A DNA stretch of 64,000 nt from the NCBI RefSeq assembly GCF_025854275.1, contig NZ_CP107567.1, positions 1,798,001 to 1,862,000 on the forward strand. Reading direction: 5' to 3'. The notes beneath the pieces were generated by a model. It was not told the origin of the DNA and searched no databases. It saw only the letters and a program-made list of their open reading frames with translations. Both the position numbers and the translations under genes were made by a program. The stretch's first letter is position 1. The number at the start of each line of letters is the position of its first letter. Below, piece after piece: positions 18,225 through 28,879 of the stretch. This DNA comes from Streptomyces peucetius (lineage in GTDB: Bacteria; Actinomycetota; Actinomycetes; Streptomycetales; Streptomycetaceae).

Positions 18225-18721
18225 GTCGCGTCCCCGGGTGTGGCCCGGGTGATCCGGGTCAGGCGCTCCGCGAGTTCCGCGGCCACCTCGTGGTCGAGGC
18301 CCTCGATCCTGACAGCGCCCTTGGCGGAGGCGGTGGTGACCGTGACGGTGGCGAGCCGGAACGCCTGCTCCAGCGGTCCCCTGACCGTGTCAACGGTCTG
18401 GATGCGGGACATGGGCGCGATCCGCCACTCCTGCCACAGCGCCCCGGTGCGCACGTACACCGCCTCGTCGGTCACCTCCCAGCGGTGCACCCGGTACCAC
18501 CAGGCGGGGAAGAACGCGGTGCCCGCGAGGCCGAGGACGGCGATCACGCCTGCCGGGACCAGCAGCCAGGTGCGGGCCGGCTCGATGAAGGCGCCCAGTA
18601 CGGCGAGCACGAGAGCCGGGACGGCGGCGGTCAGCAGGCACTGCGTACGCCACCAGTTGACGGCCCGTTCGTTCAGCCGGTTGTTCGGCGGCCGCAGCCG
18701 CACCGCGTTCTCCCCCGCCAT
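18221..18721 (-). CDS. Bacterial PH (YdbS/bPH_2) domain membrane protein, small
   Basis: A 166-aa partner of the next gene. Two transmembrane helices (CLLTAAVPALVLAVLGAF; WLLVPAGVIAVLGLAGTAFF) precede one PH-like domain with the typical WEVTDEAVYVRTG and MSRIQTVDTVRGPLEQAF strands. This two-gene arrangement matches the YdbS-YdbT pairs of Bacillus and actinobacteria. ATG at 18721 lies 4 nt after the pgi stop, and its stop overlaps the next start, so the three genes look translationally coupled. Confidence 0.88.
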   Translation of the reverse strand: MAGENAVRLRPPNNRLNERAVNWWRTQCLLTAAVPALVLAVLGAFIEPARTWLLVPAGVIAVLGLAGTAFFPAWWYRVHRWEVTDEAVYVRTGALWQEWRIAPMSRIQTVDTVRGPLEQAFRLATVTVTTASAKGAVRIEGLDHEVAAELAERLTRITRATPGDAT

Positions 18722-18725
18722 CAGG

Positions 18726-20384
18726 TCACCGGCCGCGCAGTGTCCGGTACTTGCCGGCCAGCGTCGCGGTGGAGCTGTCGAGCTGTTCGCCGCCCTTGCC
18801 GTCGGTCAGCACGGGCTCGATCTTCTTCGCGAGGACCTTGCCGAGCTCGACGCCCCACTGGTCGAAGGAGTCGATGTTCCAGATCGCGCCCTGGACGAAC
18901 ACCTTGTGCTCGTACAGGGCGATCAACTGACCGAGCACCGACGGGGTGAGCTCCTCGGCGAGGATCGTCGTCGTCGGGTGGTTCCCCTTGAACGTCTTGT
19001 GTGCGACGAGCTCCTCCGCGACGCCCTCCGCCCGTACCTCCTCGGGCGTCTTGCCGAAGGCGAGGGCCTGGGTCTGTGCGAAGAAGTTGGCCATCAGCAG
19101 GTCGTGCTGGGGGACGAGACCGGCGAGCAGGGAGGGGACGGGCTTGGCGAAGCCGATGAAGTCGGCCGGGATGACCTTGGTGCCCTGGTGGATCAGCTGG
19201 TAGTAGGCGTGCTGCCCGTTGGTGCCGGGGGTGCCCCACACCACCGGGCCGGTCTGCCAGTCGACCGGATTGCCGTCGCGGTCGACGGACTTGCCGTTGG
19301 ACTCCATGTCGAGCTGCTGGAGGTAGGCGGTGAACTTGGACAGGTAGTGCGAGTACGGCAGCACGGCGTGCGACTGGGCGTCGAAGAACGCCCCGTACCA
19401 GACGCCCAACAGGCCAAGGAGCAGCGGCGCGTTGGCCTCGGCGGGCGCGGTGCGGAAGTGCTCGTCGACGAGGTGGAAGCCGTCGAGCATTTCGCGGAAC
19501 CGGTCCGGGCCGATCGCGATCATCAGGGAGAGACCGATCGCGGAGTCGTACGAGTAGCGGCCGCCGACCCAGTCCCAGAACTCGAACATGTTGGCCGTGT
19601 CGATACCGAAGCCGGAGACCTTCTCGGCGTTGGTCGACAGCGCGACGAAGTGCTTGGCCACGGCGTCGGGGCCGACCCGGAGGTTGGTGAGCAGCCAGTC
19701 GCGCGCGGAGGTGGCGTTGGTGATCGTCTCGATGGTGGTGAAGGTCTTCGAGGCGATGATGAATAGGGTCTCCGCCGGGTCGAGGTCGCGCACAGCCTCG
19801 TGCAGGTCGGCCCCGTCCACGTTGGAGACGAAACGGAACGTCAGGTCCCGCTGGGTGTAGGAGCGGAGCACCTCGTACGCCATCGCGGGCCCGAGGTCGG
19901 AGCCGCCGATGCCGATGTTGACGATGTTCCTGATGCGCCTGCCGGTGTGGCCGGTCCACTCGCCGGAGCGGATCTTCTCGGAGAACGCGGCCATCCTGTC
20001 GAGCACCGCGTGGACGGCGGGCACCACGTTCTCGCCGTCGACCTCGATCACGGCGTCCCGCGGGGCACGCAGCGCCGTGTGCAGGACGGCGCGGTCCTCG
20101 GTGGTGTTGATCTTCTCGCCGCGGAACATGGCGTCCCGCAGCCCGGCGACGCCGGTGGCTGCGGCCAGGTCACGCAGCAGCGCCAGCGTCTCGTCGGTGA
20201 CCAGGTGCTTGGAGTGGTCGAGATACAGATCGCCGACCTGGAGGGTGTACCTGCTCCCGCGTTCCGGGTCCGCGGCGAACAGCTCCCGCAGATGCGTACC
20301 GCCCAACTGCTCGCGGTGCTTGCCGAGAGCGGTCCATTCGGGCATCTGGTTGAGCCTGGTCTGCCTTGCGTTCATCTCGGACAT
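18726..20384 (-). CDS. pgi: Glucose-6-phosphate isomerase
   Basis: A 552-aa cytoplasmic enzyme that interconverts glucose 6-phosphate and fructose 6-phosphate, linking the pentose-phosphate operon with the glycolytic genes next door. Signature segments include [14 protein letters not shown], the [14 protein letters not shown] strand, [15 protein letters not shown] and the catalytic [17 protein letters not shown] region. ATG at 20384 gives [17 protein letters not shown]; a start three codons later (20375) is possible, and neither has a strong ribosome-binding site. An in-frame extension upstream through the RbpA gene is rejected. It lies downstream of the RbpA-family terminator, so it probably has its own promoter. 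Confidence 0.96.
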   Translation of the reverse strand: MSEMNARQTRLNQMPEWTALGKHREQLGGTHLRELFAADPERGSRYTLQVGDLYLDHSKHLVTDETLALLRDLAAATGVAGLRDAMFRGEKINTTEDRAVLHTALRAPRDAVIEVDGENVVPAVHAVLDRMAAFSEKIRSGEWTGHTGRRIRNIVNIGIGGSDLGPAMAYEVLRSYTQRDLTFRFVSNVDGADLHEAVRDLDPAETLFIIASKTFTTIETITNATSARDWLLTNLRVGPDAVAKHFVALSTNAEKVSGFGIDTANMFEFWDWVGGRYSYDSAIGLSLMIAIGPDRFREMLDGFHLVDEHFRTAPAEANAPLLLGLLGVWYGAFFDAQSHAVLPYSHYLSKFTAYLQQLDMESNGKSVDRDGNPVDWQTGPVVWGTPGTNGQHAYYQLIHQGTKVIPADFIGFAKPVPSLLAGLVPQHDLLMANFFAQTQALAFGKTPEEVRAEGVAEELVAHKTFKGNHPTTTILAEELTPSVLGQLIALYEHKVFVQGAIWNIDSFDQWGVELGKVLAKKIEPVLTDGKGGEQLDSSTATLAGKYRTLRGR

Positions 20385-20503
20385 CAGCCCACTTCTTCTC
20401 GTACCTGCCTGCATGCCCCGCTGCGGTTCCCAACCTAATTGATCAGGCGGGCCGGCGAGGCTTCGGCGGGTCGGCGCACAGAAAGCGAACCGGTGACGAG
20501 AAA

Positions 20504-20539
20504 GTCCGGCCGGCACCCCGATCGGGGTGCCGGCCGGAC
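20504..20539 (-). terminator. Rho-independent terminator after the RbpA-family gene
   Basis: A 36-bp perfect palindrome (core GGCACCCCGATCGGGGTGCC) begins 6 nt after the stop of the RbpA-family gene and is followed on the minus strand by TTTCTC. Stem strength and U-rich tail make it a convincing terminator. Confidence 0.88.
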
Positions 20540-20545
20540 CTGGAG

Positions 20546-20881
20546 TCAGATCTCGCCGCGCAGTTTGGCGAGCGCCTCCGCGAGGATCGCCTCGCCGTCC
20601 GCGTCGCTGCGCCGCTCCCGCACGTACGCGAGGTGCGTCTTGTACGGCTCGGTGCGCGGCGGGTCCGGCGGGTTGTCGCGGTCCTGACCGGCCGGGAACC
20701 CGCACCGCGGGCAGTCCCAAGTGTCGGGGACCTGTGCGTCACTGGCGAAGCTCGGCTGCGTCTCGTGCCCGTTCGAGCACCAGAAGGAGATGCGGAGGCG
20801 CGGCGCGGACTCGCCTCGCTCTGCCTCGCCCATCGGCCCCGCTCCGACCCGGCTTCCCCGGATCGCGTTGCCACTTGCCAC
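20546..20881 (-). CDS. RbpA-family RNA polymerase-binding protein
   Basis: A 111-aa protein of the RbpA family, small RNA polymerase-binding factors that stabilise the housekeeping sigma factor on core enzyme in actinobacteria. The central domain has C35, H39, C57 and C60 (CSNGH...CPRC), a plausible zinc site, and the C-terminal helix contains [19 protein letters not shown], corresponding to the sigma-interacting region. Streptomyces also encodes a canonical RbpA elsewhere, of different sequence as I recall, so this may be a paralogue; no symbol is assigned for that reason. GTG at 20881 has GGGAG 9 nt upstream. A strong terminator follows. Confidence 0.82.
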   Translation of the reverse strand: MASGNAIRGSRVGAGPMGEAERGESAPRLRISFWCSNGHETQPSFASDAQVPDTWDCPRCGFPAGQDRDNPPDPPRTEPYKTHLAYVRERRSDADGEAILAEALAKLRGEI

Positions 20882-21016
20882 GGTCGTAACTCCCTGCGTG
20901 ATGGTGCTGCACAGCGATTCACAGCGGCTGCGCCGCGAGTGCCCCAGTCTACGTAAGGCCCAACGCTCGTCCAGTGATTGGAGTTGGACACCGGCTCCGG
21001 ACACGGAACGGACGGG

Positions 21017-21253
21017 TCAGCTGTCCAGCTTCATCAGCAGACCGAGCACGACAATGCACGCGAACCACAGCAGACCCACGACGACGGTGATGCGGTCGAG
21101 GTTGCGCTCGGCCACCGAGGAGCCACCCACGGACGACTGCATTCCGCCACCGAACATGTCGGAAAGACCGCCGCCCTTCCCCTTGTGCATCAGCACGAGC
21201 AACATCAGCAGCCCGCTGAAAATGATCAGGGCGATCGAGAATCCCATAACCAC
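21017..21253 (-). CDS. secG: Preprotein translocase subunit SecG
   Basis: A 78-aa membrane protein with two transmembrane helices (ALIIFSGLLMLLVLM and ITVVVGLLWFACIVVLGLL) joined by a Gly-rich cytoplasmic loop (GKGGGLSDMFGGGMQSSVGG). This is the standard SecG topology. SecG stimulates SecYE-dependent protein export. GTG at 21253 is chosen because AGGAAG lies 12 nt upstream; the ATG two codons later is an alternative. It lies 128 nt downstream of tpiA in the usual Gram-positive order gap-pgk-tpi-secG, though a hairpin separates it from tpiA. Confidence 0.93.
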   Translation of the reverse strand: MVMGFSIALIIFSGLLMLLVLMHKGKGGGLSDMFGGGMQSSVGGSSVAERNLDRITVVVGLLWFACIVVLGLLMKLDS

Positions 21254-21301
21254 GGCTGGACCCTACTTCCTGGCAATTCTCTTGGACTCAATACGGACGA
21301 C

Positions 21302-21337
21302 GGGGGCCCGGGCTCGATGTGTGAGCCCCAGGCCCCC
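21302..21337 (-). terminator. Hairpin between tpiA and secG
   Basis: A GC-rich imperfect hairpin (GGGGGCC and GGCTC arms answered by GAGCC and GGCCCCC) lies 44 nt after the tpiA stop. There is no strong U-run. It may end or attenuate the gap-pgk-tpiA transcript before secG. Confidence 0.5.
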
Positions 21338-21381
21338 GCAAGGGTACGCCGGATCGGCGCTACCGCATACTCACCGGTTAC

Positions 21382-22158
21382 TCACTGGTCGCGGAAGCGG
21401 ACGATCTTGACGAACTCGTCGGCGTCCAGAGCCGCGCCGCCCACCAGGGCGCCGTCGACATCGGGCTGGGCCATGATCGCGGCGACGTTGCCCGCCTTCA
21501 CGGAGCCGCCGTACTGGATCCGGACCTTGTCGGCCAGTTCCTGCGAGTACAGCTCCGCGAGCCGCGCGCGGATCGCGCCGCAGACCTCCTGAGCGTCCTC
21601 GGGGGTGGCGACCTCGCCGGTCCCGATGGCCCACACCGGCTCGTAGGCGATCACGACGGACTCGGCCTGCTCGGCCGGGACGTCCTTCAGACCGCCGTCG
21701 AGCTGGGCGAGGGTGTACTCGACCTGGTTGCCGGCCTTGCGGATCTCCAGGCCCTCGCCGACGCACAGGATCGGCGTCAGGCCGTGCTTGTAGGCGGCCT
21801 TCACCTTGGCGTTGCAGATCTCGTCGGTCTCCGCGTGGTACTGGCGGCGCTCGGAGTGCCCCACGGCCACGTAGGTGCACTTCAGCTTGGCCAGCATCGG
21901 ACCCGAGATCTCGCCGGTGTAGGCGCCGGAGTCGTGGGCCGAGATGTCCTGGGCGCCGTACTTGATCTTCAGCTTGTCGCCGTCGACCAGGGTCTGGACG
22001 GACCGCAGGTCGGTGAAGGGCGCCAGAACGGCCACCTCCACGGCGTCGTAGTCCTTGTCGGCCAGGGCGAAGGCGAGCTTCTGGACGTGGGCGATGGCCT
22101 CGAGGTGGTTGAGGTTCATCTTCCAGTTGCCCGCCATCAGCGGGGTGCGCGTGGTCAA
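21382..22158 (-). CDS. tpiA: Triosephosphate isomerase
   Basis: A 258-aa TIM-barrel enzyme interconverting dihydroxyacetone phosphate and glyceraldehyde 3-phosphate. The catalytic residues K13 (NWKMN), H101 (VGHSERR) and E173 ([11 protein letters not shown]) are all present, as is the phosphate-binding [10 protein letters not shown]. The start is a TTG at 22158: GGAGG lies 10 nt upstream and no ATG/GTG gives the conserved N-terminus MAGNWKMN at the right distance. It begins 5 nt after the pgk stop, so the two are coupled. Confidence 0.97.
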   Translation of the reverse strand: MTTRTPLMAGNWKMNLNHLEAIAHVQKLAFALADKDYDAVEVAVLAPFTDLRSVQTLVDGDKLKIKYGAQDISAHDSGAYTGEISGPMLAKLKCTYVAVGHSERRQYHAETDEICNAKVKAAYKHGLTPILCVGEGLEIRKAGNQVEYTLAQLDGGLKDVPAEQAESVVIAYEPVWAIGTGEVATPEDAQEVCGAIRARLAELYSQELADKVRIQYGGSVKAGNVAAIMAQPDVDGALVGGAALDADEFVKIVRFRDQ

Positions 22159-22163
22159 GGTGT

Positions 22164-23375
22164 TCAGTCCTCCAGTGCGGCAAGGCCGGGGAGCGTCTTG
22201 CCCTCGAGGTACTCGAGGCTCGCGCCGCCGCCGGTCGAGATGTGGCCGAATGCCTTCTCGTCGAAGCCCAGGGTCCGCACGGCCGCGGCGGAGTCCCCGC
22301 CGCCGACCACGGTGAAGGCCGGGGAGTCGACGAGCGCCTGGGCAACGGCCTTGGTGCCCTCGGCGTAGTCGGGGTGCTCGAAGACGCCCATCGGACCGTT
22401 CCAGAAGACGGTGGCCGCGTCGGCGAGTTTCGAGGCGTACAGCTTGCGGGTCTCGGGACCGATGTCCAGACCCTCCTGGTCGGCGGGGATCGCGTCCGCG
22501 GCGACGACCGCCGGGTGGGCCGGGGCCTTGGTCTTCAGGTCCGGGAACTCGGAGGAGACCAGCACGTCGACGGGGAGCACGAACTCCACACCCTTGGCCT
22601 TGGCGCGCTCCAGGTACTCGAGCACCGCCGGGACCTGGTCCTCCTGGAGCAGCGAGATGCCGACCTCGTGGCCCTGGGCCTTGAGGAAGGTGTAGGCCAT
22701 GCCGCCGCCGATGAGGATGCGGTCGGCCTTCTCCAGCAGGTGGTCGATGACGCCGAGCTTGTCGGAGACCTTGGCGCCGCCGAGCACGACGGCGTAGGGC
22801 CGCCGGGCTTCCTCGGTGAGCTTCTTGAGGACGCCGACCTCGGTGGCGATGAGGAAGCCGGCCGCGTGCGGCAGCCGGGCCGGGAGGTCGTAGACGGAGG
22901 CGTGCCTCCGGTGCACGGCACCGAAGCCGTCGCCGACGTAGACATCGGCCAGGGCGGCGAGCCGGTCGGCGAAGGCGCCGCGCTCGGCATCGTCCTTGGA
23001 GGTCTCCCCGGCGTTGAAGCGGAGGTTCTCCAGGACGGCGACCTGACCGTCCCCGAGGTTCGCGACGGCGGCGGTGGCCGACTCGCCGACCGTGTCGGTC
23101 GCGAACTCCACGTGTGATCCGAGCAGTTCACCCAACCGCTCGGCGGCGGGGGCCAGCGAGAACGCCGGGTCCGGGGCGCCCTTGGGGCGGCCCAGGTGCG
23201 AGGCGACGACGACCCGCGCCCCGGCCTCCGCGAGCTTGGCGACGGTCGGCACGACGGCCCGGATCCGGCCGTCGTCGGTGATGGTGGTGCCGTCGAGCGG
23301 CACATTGAGGTCGGCGCGGACGAATACCCGCTTGCCGGTGACCCCGTCGGCCAGCAGCTGGTCGATGGTCTTCAT
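22164..23375 (-). CDS. pgk: Phosphoglycerate kinase
   Basis: A 403-aa two-domain kinase producing ATP from 1,3-bisphosphoglycerate. Conserved elements are the N-terminal [14 protein letters not shown], the substrate-binding [18 protein letters not shown], the hinge [14 protein letters not shown] and the C-terminal [13 protein letters not shown] nucleotide loop. ATG at 23375 has GAGGAG 9 nt upstream. It lies between gap and tpiA. The 117-nt gap before it contains a 16-bp RNA hairpin that could modulate expression relative to gap. Confidence 0.97.
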   Translation of the reverse strand: MKTIDQLLADGVTGKRVFVRADLNVPLDGTTITDDGRIRAVVPTVAKLAEAGARVVVASHLGRPKGAPDPAFSLAPAAERLGELLGSHVEFATDTVGESATAAVANLGDGQVAVLENLRFNAGETSKDDAERGAFADRLAALADVYVGDGFGAVHRRHASVYDLPARLPHAAGFLIATEVGVLKKLTEEARRPYAVVLGGAKVSDKLGVIDHLLEKADRILIGGGMAYTFLKAQGHEVGISLLQEDQVPAVLEYLERAKAKGVEFVLPVDVLVSSEFPDLKTKAPAHPAVVAADAIPADQEGLDIGPETRKLYASKLADAATVFWNGPMGVFEHPDYAEGTKAVAQALVDSPAFTVVGGGDSAAAVRTLGFDEKAFGHISTGGGASLEYLEGKTLPGLAALED

Positions 23376-23409
23376 GTTTTGCGGCTCCTCGGAGGGCTGG
23401 ACGCACGGC

Positions 23410-23447
23410 AGGGCCCGGACAGCGCCGCATTGCGCTGCCCGAGCCCT
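23410..23447 (-). promoter_or_regulatory. Gap-pgk intercistronic hairpin
   Basis: In the minus-strand RNA, two 16-nt arms (AGGGCUCGGGCAGCGC and GCGCUGUCCGGGCCCU) pair at every position around a 6-nt loop, with two G-U wobbles. In the plus-strand sense the same two positions would be A-C mismatches, which favours a role in the gap-pgk transcript. It lacks a U-run. It may stabilise the gap message or partly terminate before pgk. Confidence 0.6.
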
Positions 23448-23492
23448 GACGCTCACATCGTGGTGCTCTCGTGGTGGATCAGGCGGTACAGG

Positions 23493-24518
<1,026 letters not shown>

Positions 24519-24549
24519 TTAGGTACGCCGGTTTTCGACGCCGGCGAGT

Positions 24550-24555
24550 TGTATA
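24550..24555 (-). promoter_or_regulatory. Candidate -10 element of the gap-pgk-tpiA operon
   Basis: TATACA on the minus strand lies 46 nt upstream of the gap start. A short inverted repeat CGCCGG-N9-CCGGCG (24526-24546) follows it immediately, in an operator-like position. No clear -35 hexamer was seen. Confidence 0.4.
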
Positions 24556-24674
24556 GGGATGTCCCCGACCGCCTACGACCCTACCCCGCTGAGGCCCCCG
24601 CAGTGACATCGAGATGCCCGGTTCTCGGGACGGTGGCCCATACCCGCCAGTAGGAATATCCGGCCGCGGTTTCG

Positions 24675-24722
24675 GGTGACCGGGCGCGGGGCGTGCCTGC
24701 CGCCGCCCAGCGCCCGGTCACC
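24675..24722 (-). terminator. Terminator hairpin after the M14 carboxypeptidase gene
   Basis: Perfect 13-bp arms (GGTGACCGGGCGC and its complement) surround a 22-nt loop, starting 8 nt after the carboxypeptidase stop. There is no U-run, which is common for Streptomyces terminators. It separates this gene from the gap operon. Confidence 0.65.
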
Positions 24723-24730
24723 TCGGGTGG

Positions 24731-27691
24731 TCAGCGCCGCAGGGCCCGCAGCGCCGCGCCGACGACGCGCTCGCGCTCGGCTGCGCCGCGCACGTGCTCG
24801 AGGCCGAAACCGAGCAGCACACTGTCCCTGGTGCTCACCGCGGACCCGGACGGATACAGGTCCTGGCTGCGCTCCCAGCCGCCTCGCGGGGCCGGGCTGC
24901 CCTCCGGCGGCCCGGCCGCCCGCCAGGGCCCCAGTGACGTCTCGAAGCCCTCGACGGACTGCTCCACGCCGCCGATGACCAGGCCGGCCCGGTCGACGAA
25001 GACGCCACGGCCGCCGGCGCTCGGGTCGGTGACGTAGGAGACGGAGACCTCGATCTGCCGGCCCGCGTAGGCGCTCAGGTCGAAGGAGGCCGCCCGCCAG
25101 CCGTCCGAGGCTCCGGTGAAGGAGTTCCAGCTGCCGGTAGTGCCACTGGCCGTGCACGCGTCCTGCCCGAGCGTGAGGTAGTGCCCCAGGAACGGGTGCT
25201 GGTCGATGTAGAAGCCGCCGTCGCACTGGGTGGGCACGGTGGTGGACGTCCCCCCGTTCGCGTCGGGCAGCGTCGTCCAGTCGTCCTGGCCGACGGTGTG
25301 GACCTCCACGACGGCGTTGTCGTAGCCGGGCTCGGTGTTGAAGCTGAGCCGCATGTTCAGCGTGGGCTTCTCGCCGGCGGCCGTGCCGGTCAGATCGACG
25401 GTGCGGGACAGCCGCGTCCAGGAGGAGTTGTGATGGGCGGCCGCCGCGTACCACTCGCCCTCGTACGGCGAGAACGGCATCTTCGCGCCCGGGTAGTCGC
25501 CCGCGGCCGCGCTGCGGAACTGCGGGAACTCGTCGGACGGCAGCGTGTCGGAGGTGATCGTGTACGCGCCGGCCGCGTCGAGGAGGTTGCCGGGGGCGTC
25601 GCCGAGCGTGCCGGAGGCGCCCGAGAGGCGCCCGGTGCCGAGGAACCCGTTCACTCCAGTGAGTGAGGCGCGGCCGAATGCTCCGAGGTAGTACTGGGAG
25701 AAGTCGTCGCTCAGCGCCCGGCCGAGGTCGGCGTCGCCACCCGCGTGTTCACCCGCGGTGATGAGCTTTCCGCCCTCGTTGACGTAGGCGCGCACGGCCT
25801 GGGTGGTGGCCCAGGAGGGTTCCGCCGCGGCCGAGTACCACAGGACGGTCTCGAAGTGGCTCAGCACGCCGAGCGGGTGCGGGGTGCCCTGCGTGGCGAC
25901 GTCCCAGACGGCGCTGCGCTTCCCGTTGCCGGCGAGGGCGCGGGTGTAGGCGGCCGTGTGCCGGGCGGCGGCCGTGCCGCCCTCCTCCGCGATCACCAGT
26001 GTGTCACCGCGCGGGCGCTCGGCGACGGTGTAGATGAAGTGCTCGCTCGCGGTGCGTCCGCCGTTCTTGGCGCGGCCGGTGAACCACACCTCGACGCGGT
26101 CGCCCGGTTCGGCGCCCTCGATCCGTGCGCGGTACTCGTCGAAGTGCAGGTTGTCCTCGCCGCCGTAGCGCTCGCCGCCCTTCCAGGGGCGCAGCTTCTC
26201 GTCGTGCGTGCGGCCGCCGTTGATCCGGTAGTTGAGCTCCTTGTGGCGCACCGATCTGCGGGCGGTGACGGAGACCTCCTGGTCGCCGCCGCGGGCGTAG
26301 GAGGTGGTGAAGGTGTCCGGGGTGAAGTCCGGGGCCTCGATCCCCGACGACGACGACGGCCGGTCGGGGTGGGCGGCGGTCTCGGCGACGGAGAGCGCGA
26401 ACGGGATGTTCTTGGCGAACTCCTGCTGGATCAGTTCCTCGTCGTCGGGGAAGGTGAAGATGGAGGCGCAGTCCGCGGGGTTCCACTCGTCGTCGGGGTC
26501 GACGCGGGAGGCGGCGGCGCAGGTCGACATCTCGGGGGTGAACATCATCGTCCCGTTGACGTTGGCCGCGTGGCCGTCGGTCTCGCCGTTGGTGGTGTAG
26601 AGCTCGGACGAGACCTGCGGCCGGTAGCCGGGGATCGCGGAGTTGTCGGGCGTGCCGGCCAGCGCCTTGTAGAGCACGTCGTCCGGGGTCGGGGTGGCCA
26701 CCTGCCAGCCCACTCCGTACAGCAGCAGCTGGGCGGCGGAGTGGTAGTTGATGCCGTACTCGAAGCCGATGCGCTTCTGGAAGCGGTCGATGGCCCGCGT
26801 CTCCGGTTCGGAGCCGGGGCCGGGGCCGCGGTAGGTCTCGTCGAACGGGTCGGGCGAGGAGCCTTCGTTGTCGTAGCCCCACTTGTAGGCGAAGTTGCGG
26901 TTGAGGTCGACGCCGTCGCCCGCGGTGGTCCTTCCGTCTCCGTTGTTGTCGCGGAGGTTCTTGCGCCACTGGCGCTCTTCGGTGCCGGTGAAGGTGTAGT
27001 CGTAGCCGTCGGGGTTGGCGGAGAGCACGAACCACAGCTCGGTGGCGTCCACGATCTTCGTGATCCGCGGGTCCTTGCCGTAGTTGTCGAGGTAGTGGTG
27101 CATCAGCCGCCGGGTCATCTCCGGGGTGATCCATTCACGGGCGTGCTGGTTGGACAGGTACAGGGTGGCCGGCTTGGCGCCGTCGCGGTGCCGGTCGGCG
27201 CCCTTGGAGATCTTGAGGGCGAGAATGTCCTGGTCCTTGACGGACTTTCCGATGCTCACGACCTTGGTGAGCTGCGGGTGGGCCTTCGCGGTGTCGAGGA
27301 TCTCGCTCTTGAGGCCGCCTTCGCCGCTGTACGGGCGGAAGACTCCGTCTCCCGTGGCGGCGAGGCGCCTCTCCGCCTTGTCGGAGATGGTGTGCTCGGT
27401 GATCTCGACGCCCTGCTCACGCAGTTCGCCGGCCTGCCGCTGGGTGAGGTGCAGTTCGATGGTGGCAGTGCCCTTGTCCGGGATCTGCTCGCCCAGCTCA
27501 TGGCCGTCGGTGCCCGCCGCGAGGACCAGCGGCACCTGTTCCTTGCTCACTTCCGCGTGCCATACGGCGAGTTCCTCGCCGTTCCCGCCCCCGCCCCTGC
27601 CCCCTGGGTCGGCCTGCGCGATCGGCGCTGCCGACACTCCCGCGATCAGGAGTGAGGCCGCTGCGAGGATCGATCTCGCTCTGCGTCTCAT
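24731..27691 (-). CDS. Secreted M14-family zinc carboxypeptidase, multidomain
   Basis: A 986-aa extracellular metallopeptidase. A Sec signal peptide (MRRRARSILAAASLLIAGVS, cleavage near AQA-DP at 25-28) precedes a prodomain-like segment and the peptidase M14 domain (about 120-440). The zinc ligands are H183 and E186 in NQHAREW, and H317 in INYHSAAQ. E387 in MMFTPEMS is the likely catalytic glutamate. The C-terminal half looks like beta-rich accessory domains. ATG at 27691 has AAGGGGGG just upstream; a longer frame start at 27763 is rejected because it would bury the signal peptide. It stands alone between gap and whiA. A TTGACA (27779-27784) is a possible -35. Confidence 0.93.
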   Translation of the reverse strand: MRRRARSILAAASLLIAGVSAAPIAQADPGGRGGGGNGEELAVWHAEVSKEQVPLVLAAGTDGHELGEQIPDKGTATIELHLTQRQAGELREQGVEITEHTISDKAERRLAATGDGVFRPYSGEGGLKSEILDTAKAHPQLTKVVSIGKSVKDQDILALKISKGADRHRDGAKPATLYLSNQHAREWITPEMTRRLMHHYLDNYGKDPRITKIVDATELWFVLSANPDGYDYTFTGTEERQWRKNLRDNNGDGRTTAGDGVDLNRNFAYKWGYDNEGSSPDPFDETYRGPGPGSEPETRAIDRFQKRIGFEYGINYHSAAQLLLYGVGWQVATPTPDDVLYKALAGTPDNSAIPGYRPQVSSELYTTNGETDGHAANVNGTMMFTPEMSTCAAASRVDPDDEWNPADCASIFTFPDDEELIQQEFAKNIPFALSVAETAAHPDRPSSSSGIEAPDFTPDTFTTSYARGGDQEVSVTARRSVRHKELNYRINGGRTHDEKLRPWKGGERYGGEDNLHFDEYRARIEGAEPGDRVEVWFTGRAKNGGRTASEHFIYTVAERPRGDTLVIAEEGGTAAARHTAAYTRALAGNGKRSAVWDVATQGTPHPLGVLSHFETVLWYSAAAEPSWATTQAVRAYVNEGGKLITAGEHAGGDADLGRALSDDFSQYYLGAFGRASLTGVNGFLGTGRLSGASGTLGDAPGNLLDAAGAYTITSDTLPSDEFPQFRSAAAGDYPGAKMPFSPYEGEWYAAAAHHNSSWTRLSRTVDLTGTAAGEKPTLNMRLSFNTEPGYDNAVVEVHTVGQDDWTTLPDANGGTSTTVPTQCDGGFYIDQHPFLGHYLTLGQDACTASGTTGSWNSFTGASDGWRAASFDLSAYAGRQIEVSVSYVTDPSAGGRGVFVDRAGLVIGGVEQSVEGFETSLGPWRAAGPPEGSPAPRGGWERSQDLYPSGSAVSTRDSVLLGFGLEHVRGAAERERVVGAALRALRR

Positions 27692-27828
27692 AAGCCCCCC
27701 TTGCTGTTGTCCGCCAGGAAAGTGCTCGTGTCCGCCGTGACGGCGGGCATGCGACAGGCTCATGACTCCCCATGATCATGTCAATAGGGCCGTACCGGCC
27801 CCGGTGGACAGGAAAGGACAGAAACGAC

Positions 27829-27858
27829 ACTGCCGACGCCTCGAGAGGCGTCGGCAGT
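27829..27858 (-). terminator. Terminator of the uvrC-rapZ-yvcK-whiA operon
   Basis: A 14-bp perfect stem (ACTGCCGACGCCTC and its complement around GA) lies 31 nt after the whiA stop. On the minus strand it is followed by a U-rich stretch (GTCGTTTCTGTCCTTTCC). Confidence 0.85.
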
Positions 27859-27889
27859 AGAGCTGTGTAGCTACATGCCAGGAGGGTCG

Positions 27890-28879
27890 TCAGCCGACCA
27901 GACCGTCGGCCATCTCTTCCGTCAGATTCGACTCCGTACCCGGGATGCCCAGGTCCTGCGCCCGCTTGTCCGCCATCGCCAGCAGCCGGCGGATACGGCC
28001 GGCGACCGCGTCCTTCGTCAGCGGCGGGTCGGCGAGCGCACCCAGTTCCTCCAGCGAGGCCTGCTTGTGCTCCATCCGCAGCCGGCCCGCGGCGGCGAGA
28101 TGCTCGGGCACCTCCTCGCCGAGGATCTCCAGGGCCCGCTGCACCCGGGCACCGGCCGCCACCGCGGCACGGGCCGAGCGGCGCAGATTGGCGTCGTCGA
28201 AGTTGGCCAGCCGGTTGGCGGTGGCGCGCACCTCGCGCCGCATCCGCCGCTCCTCCCAGGCCAGCACCGACTCGTGCGCGCCGAGGCGGGTCAACAGCGC
28301 GCCGATCGCGTCACCGTCACGGACGACCACCCGGTCGACTCCGCGCACCTCGCGCGCCTTCGCCGCGATCGAGAGCCGGCGCGCCGCGCCCACGAGAGCG
28401 AGGGCCGCCTCCGGTCCCGGGCAGGTGACCTCCAGCGAGGACGAGCGGCCGGGCTCGGTCAGCGAACCGTGCGCCAGGAACGCGCCCCGCCAGGCGGCCT
28501 CCGCGTCGCACGTGGCACCCGAGACGACCTGCGGCGGGAGCCCGCGGATCGGGCGCCCCCTGCCGTCGACGAGGCCCGTCTGGCGGGCCAGCTGGTCACC
28601 GCCCGCGACGACCCGTACGACGAAGCGTGAGCCGCGGCGCAGGCCGCCGGGAGCCATAACCATCAGCTCCGAGCTGTGACCGAAGATCTCCAGGATGTCG
28701 CGCTTGAGCCGGCGCGCCGCGATGCCGGTGTCCAGCTCCGCCTCGATCACGATGCGGCCGCTCACCAGATGCAGACCGCCCGCGAACCGCAGGATGGCCG
28801 AGACCTCCGCTTTTCTGCAGCAGGTCCGGGTGACGGGGAGCCGGGAGATCTCATCCTTCACCGCTGCCGTCATCGCCAT
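27890..28879 (-). CDS. whiA: Sporulation transcription regulator WhiA
   Basis: A 329-aa DNA-binding protein required for sporulation septation in Streptomyces, where it acts with WhiB. The N-terminal two-thirds form a LAGLIDADG-like fold ([40 protein letters not shown]), and the C-terminus contains an HTH ([20 protein letters not shown]) followed by a basic recognition helix. Length and sequence are nearly invariant in the genus. ATG at 28879 overlaps the yvcK end by 10 nt; ATG at 28873 is an alternative. It closes the four-gene operon and is followed by a strong terminator. Confidence 0.97.
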   Translation of the reverse strand: MAMTAAVKDEISRLPVTRTCCRKAEVSAILRFAGGLHLVSGRIVIEAELDTGIAARRLKRDILEIFGHSSELMVMAPGGLRRGSRFVVRVVAGGDQLARQTGLVDGRGRPIRGLPPQVVSGATCDAEAAWRGAFLAHGSLTEPGRSSSLEVTCPGPEAALALVGAARRLSIAAKAREVRGVDRVVVRDGDAIGALLTRLGAHESVLAWEERRMRREVRATANRLANFDDANLRRSARAAVAAGARVQRALEILGEEVPEHLAAAGRLRMEHKQASLEELGALADPPLTKDAVAGRIRRLLAMADKRAQDLGIPGTESNLTEEMADGLVG

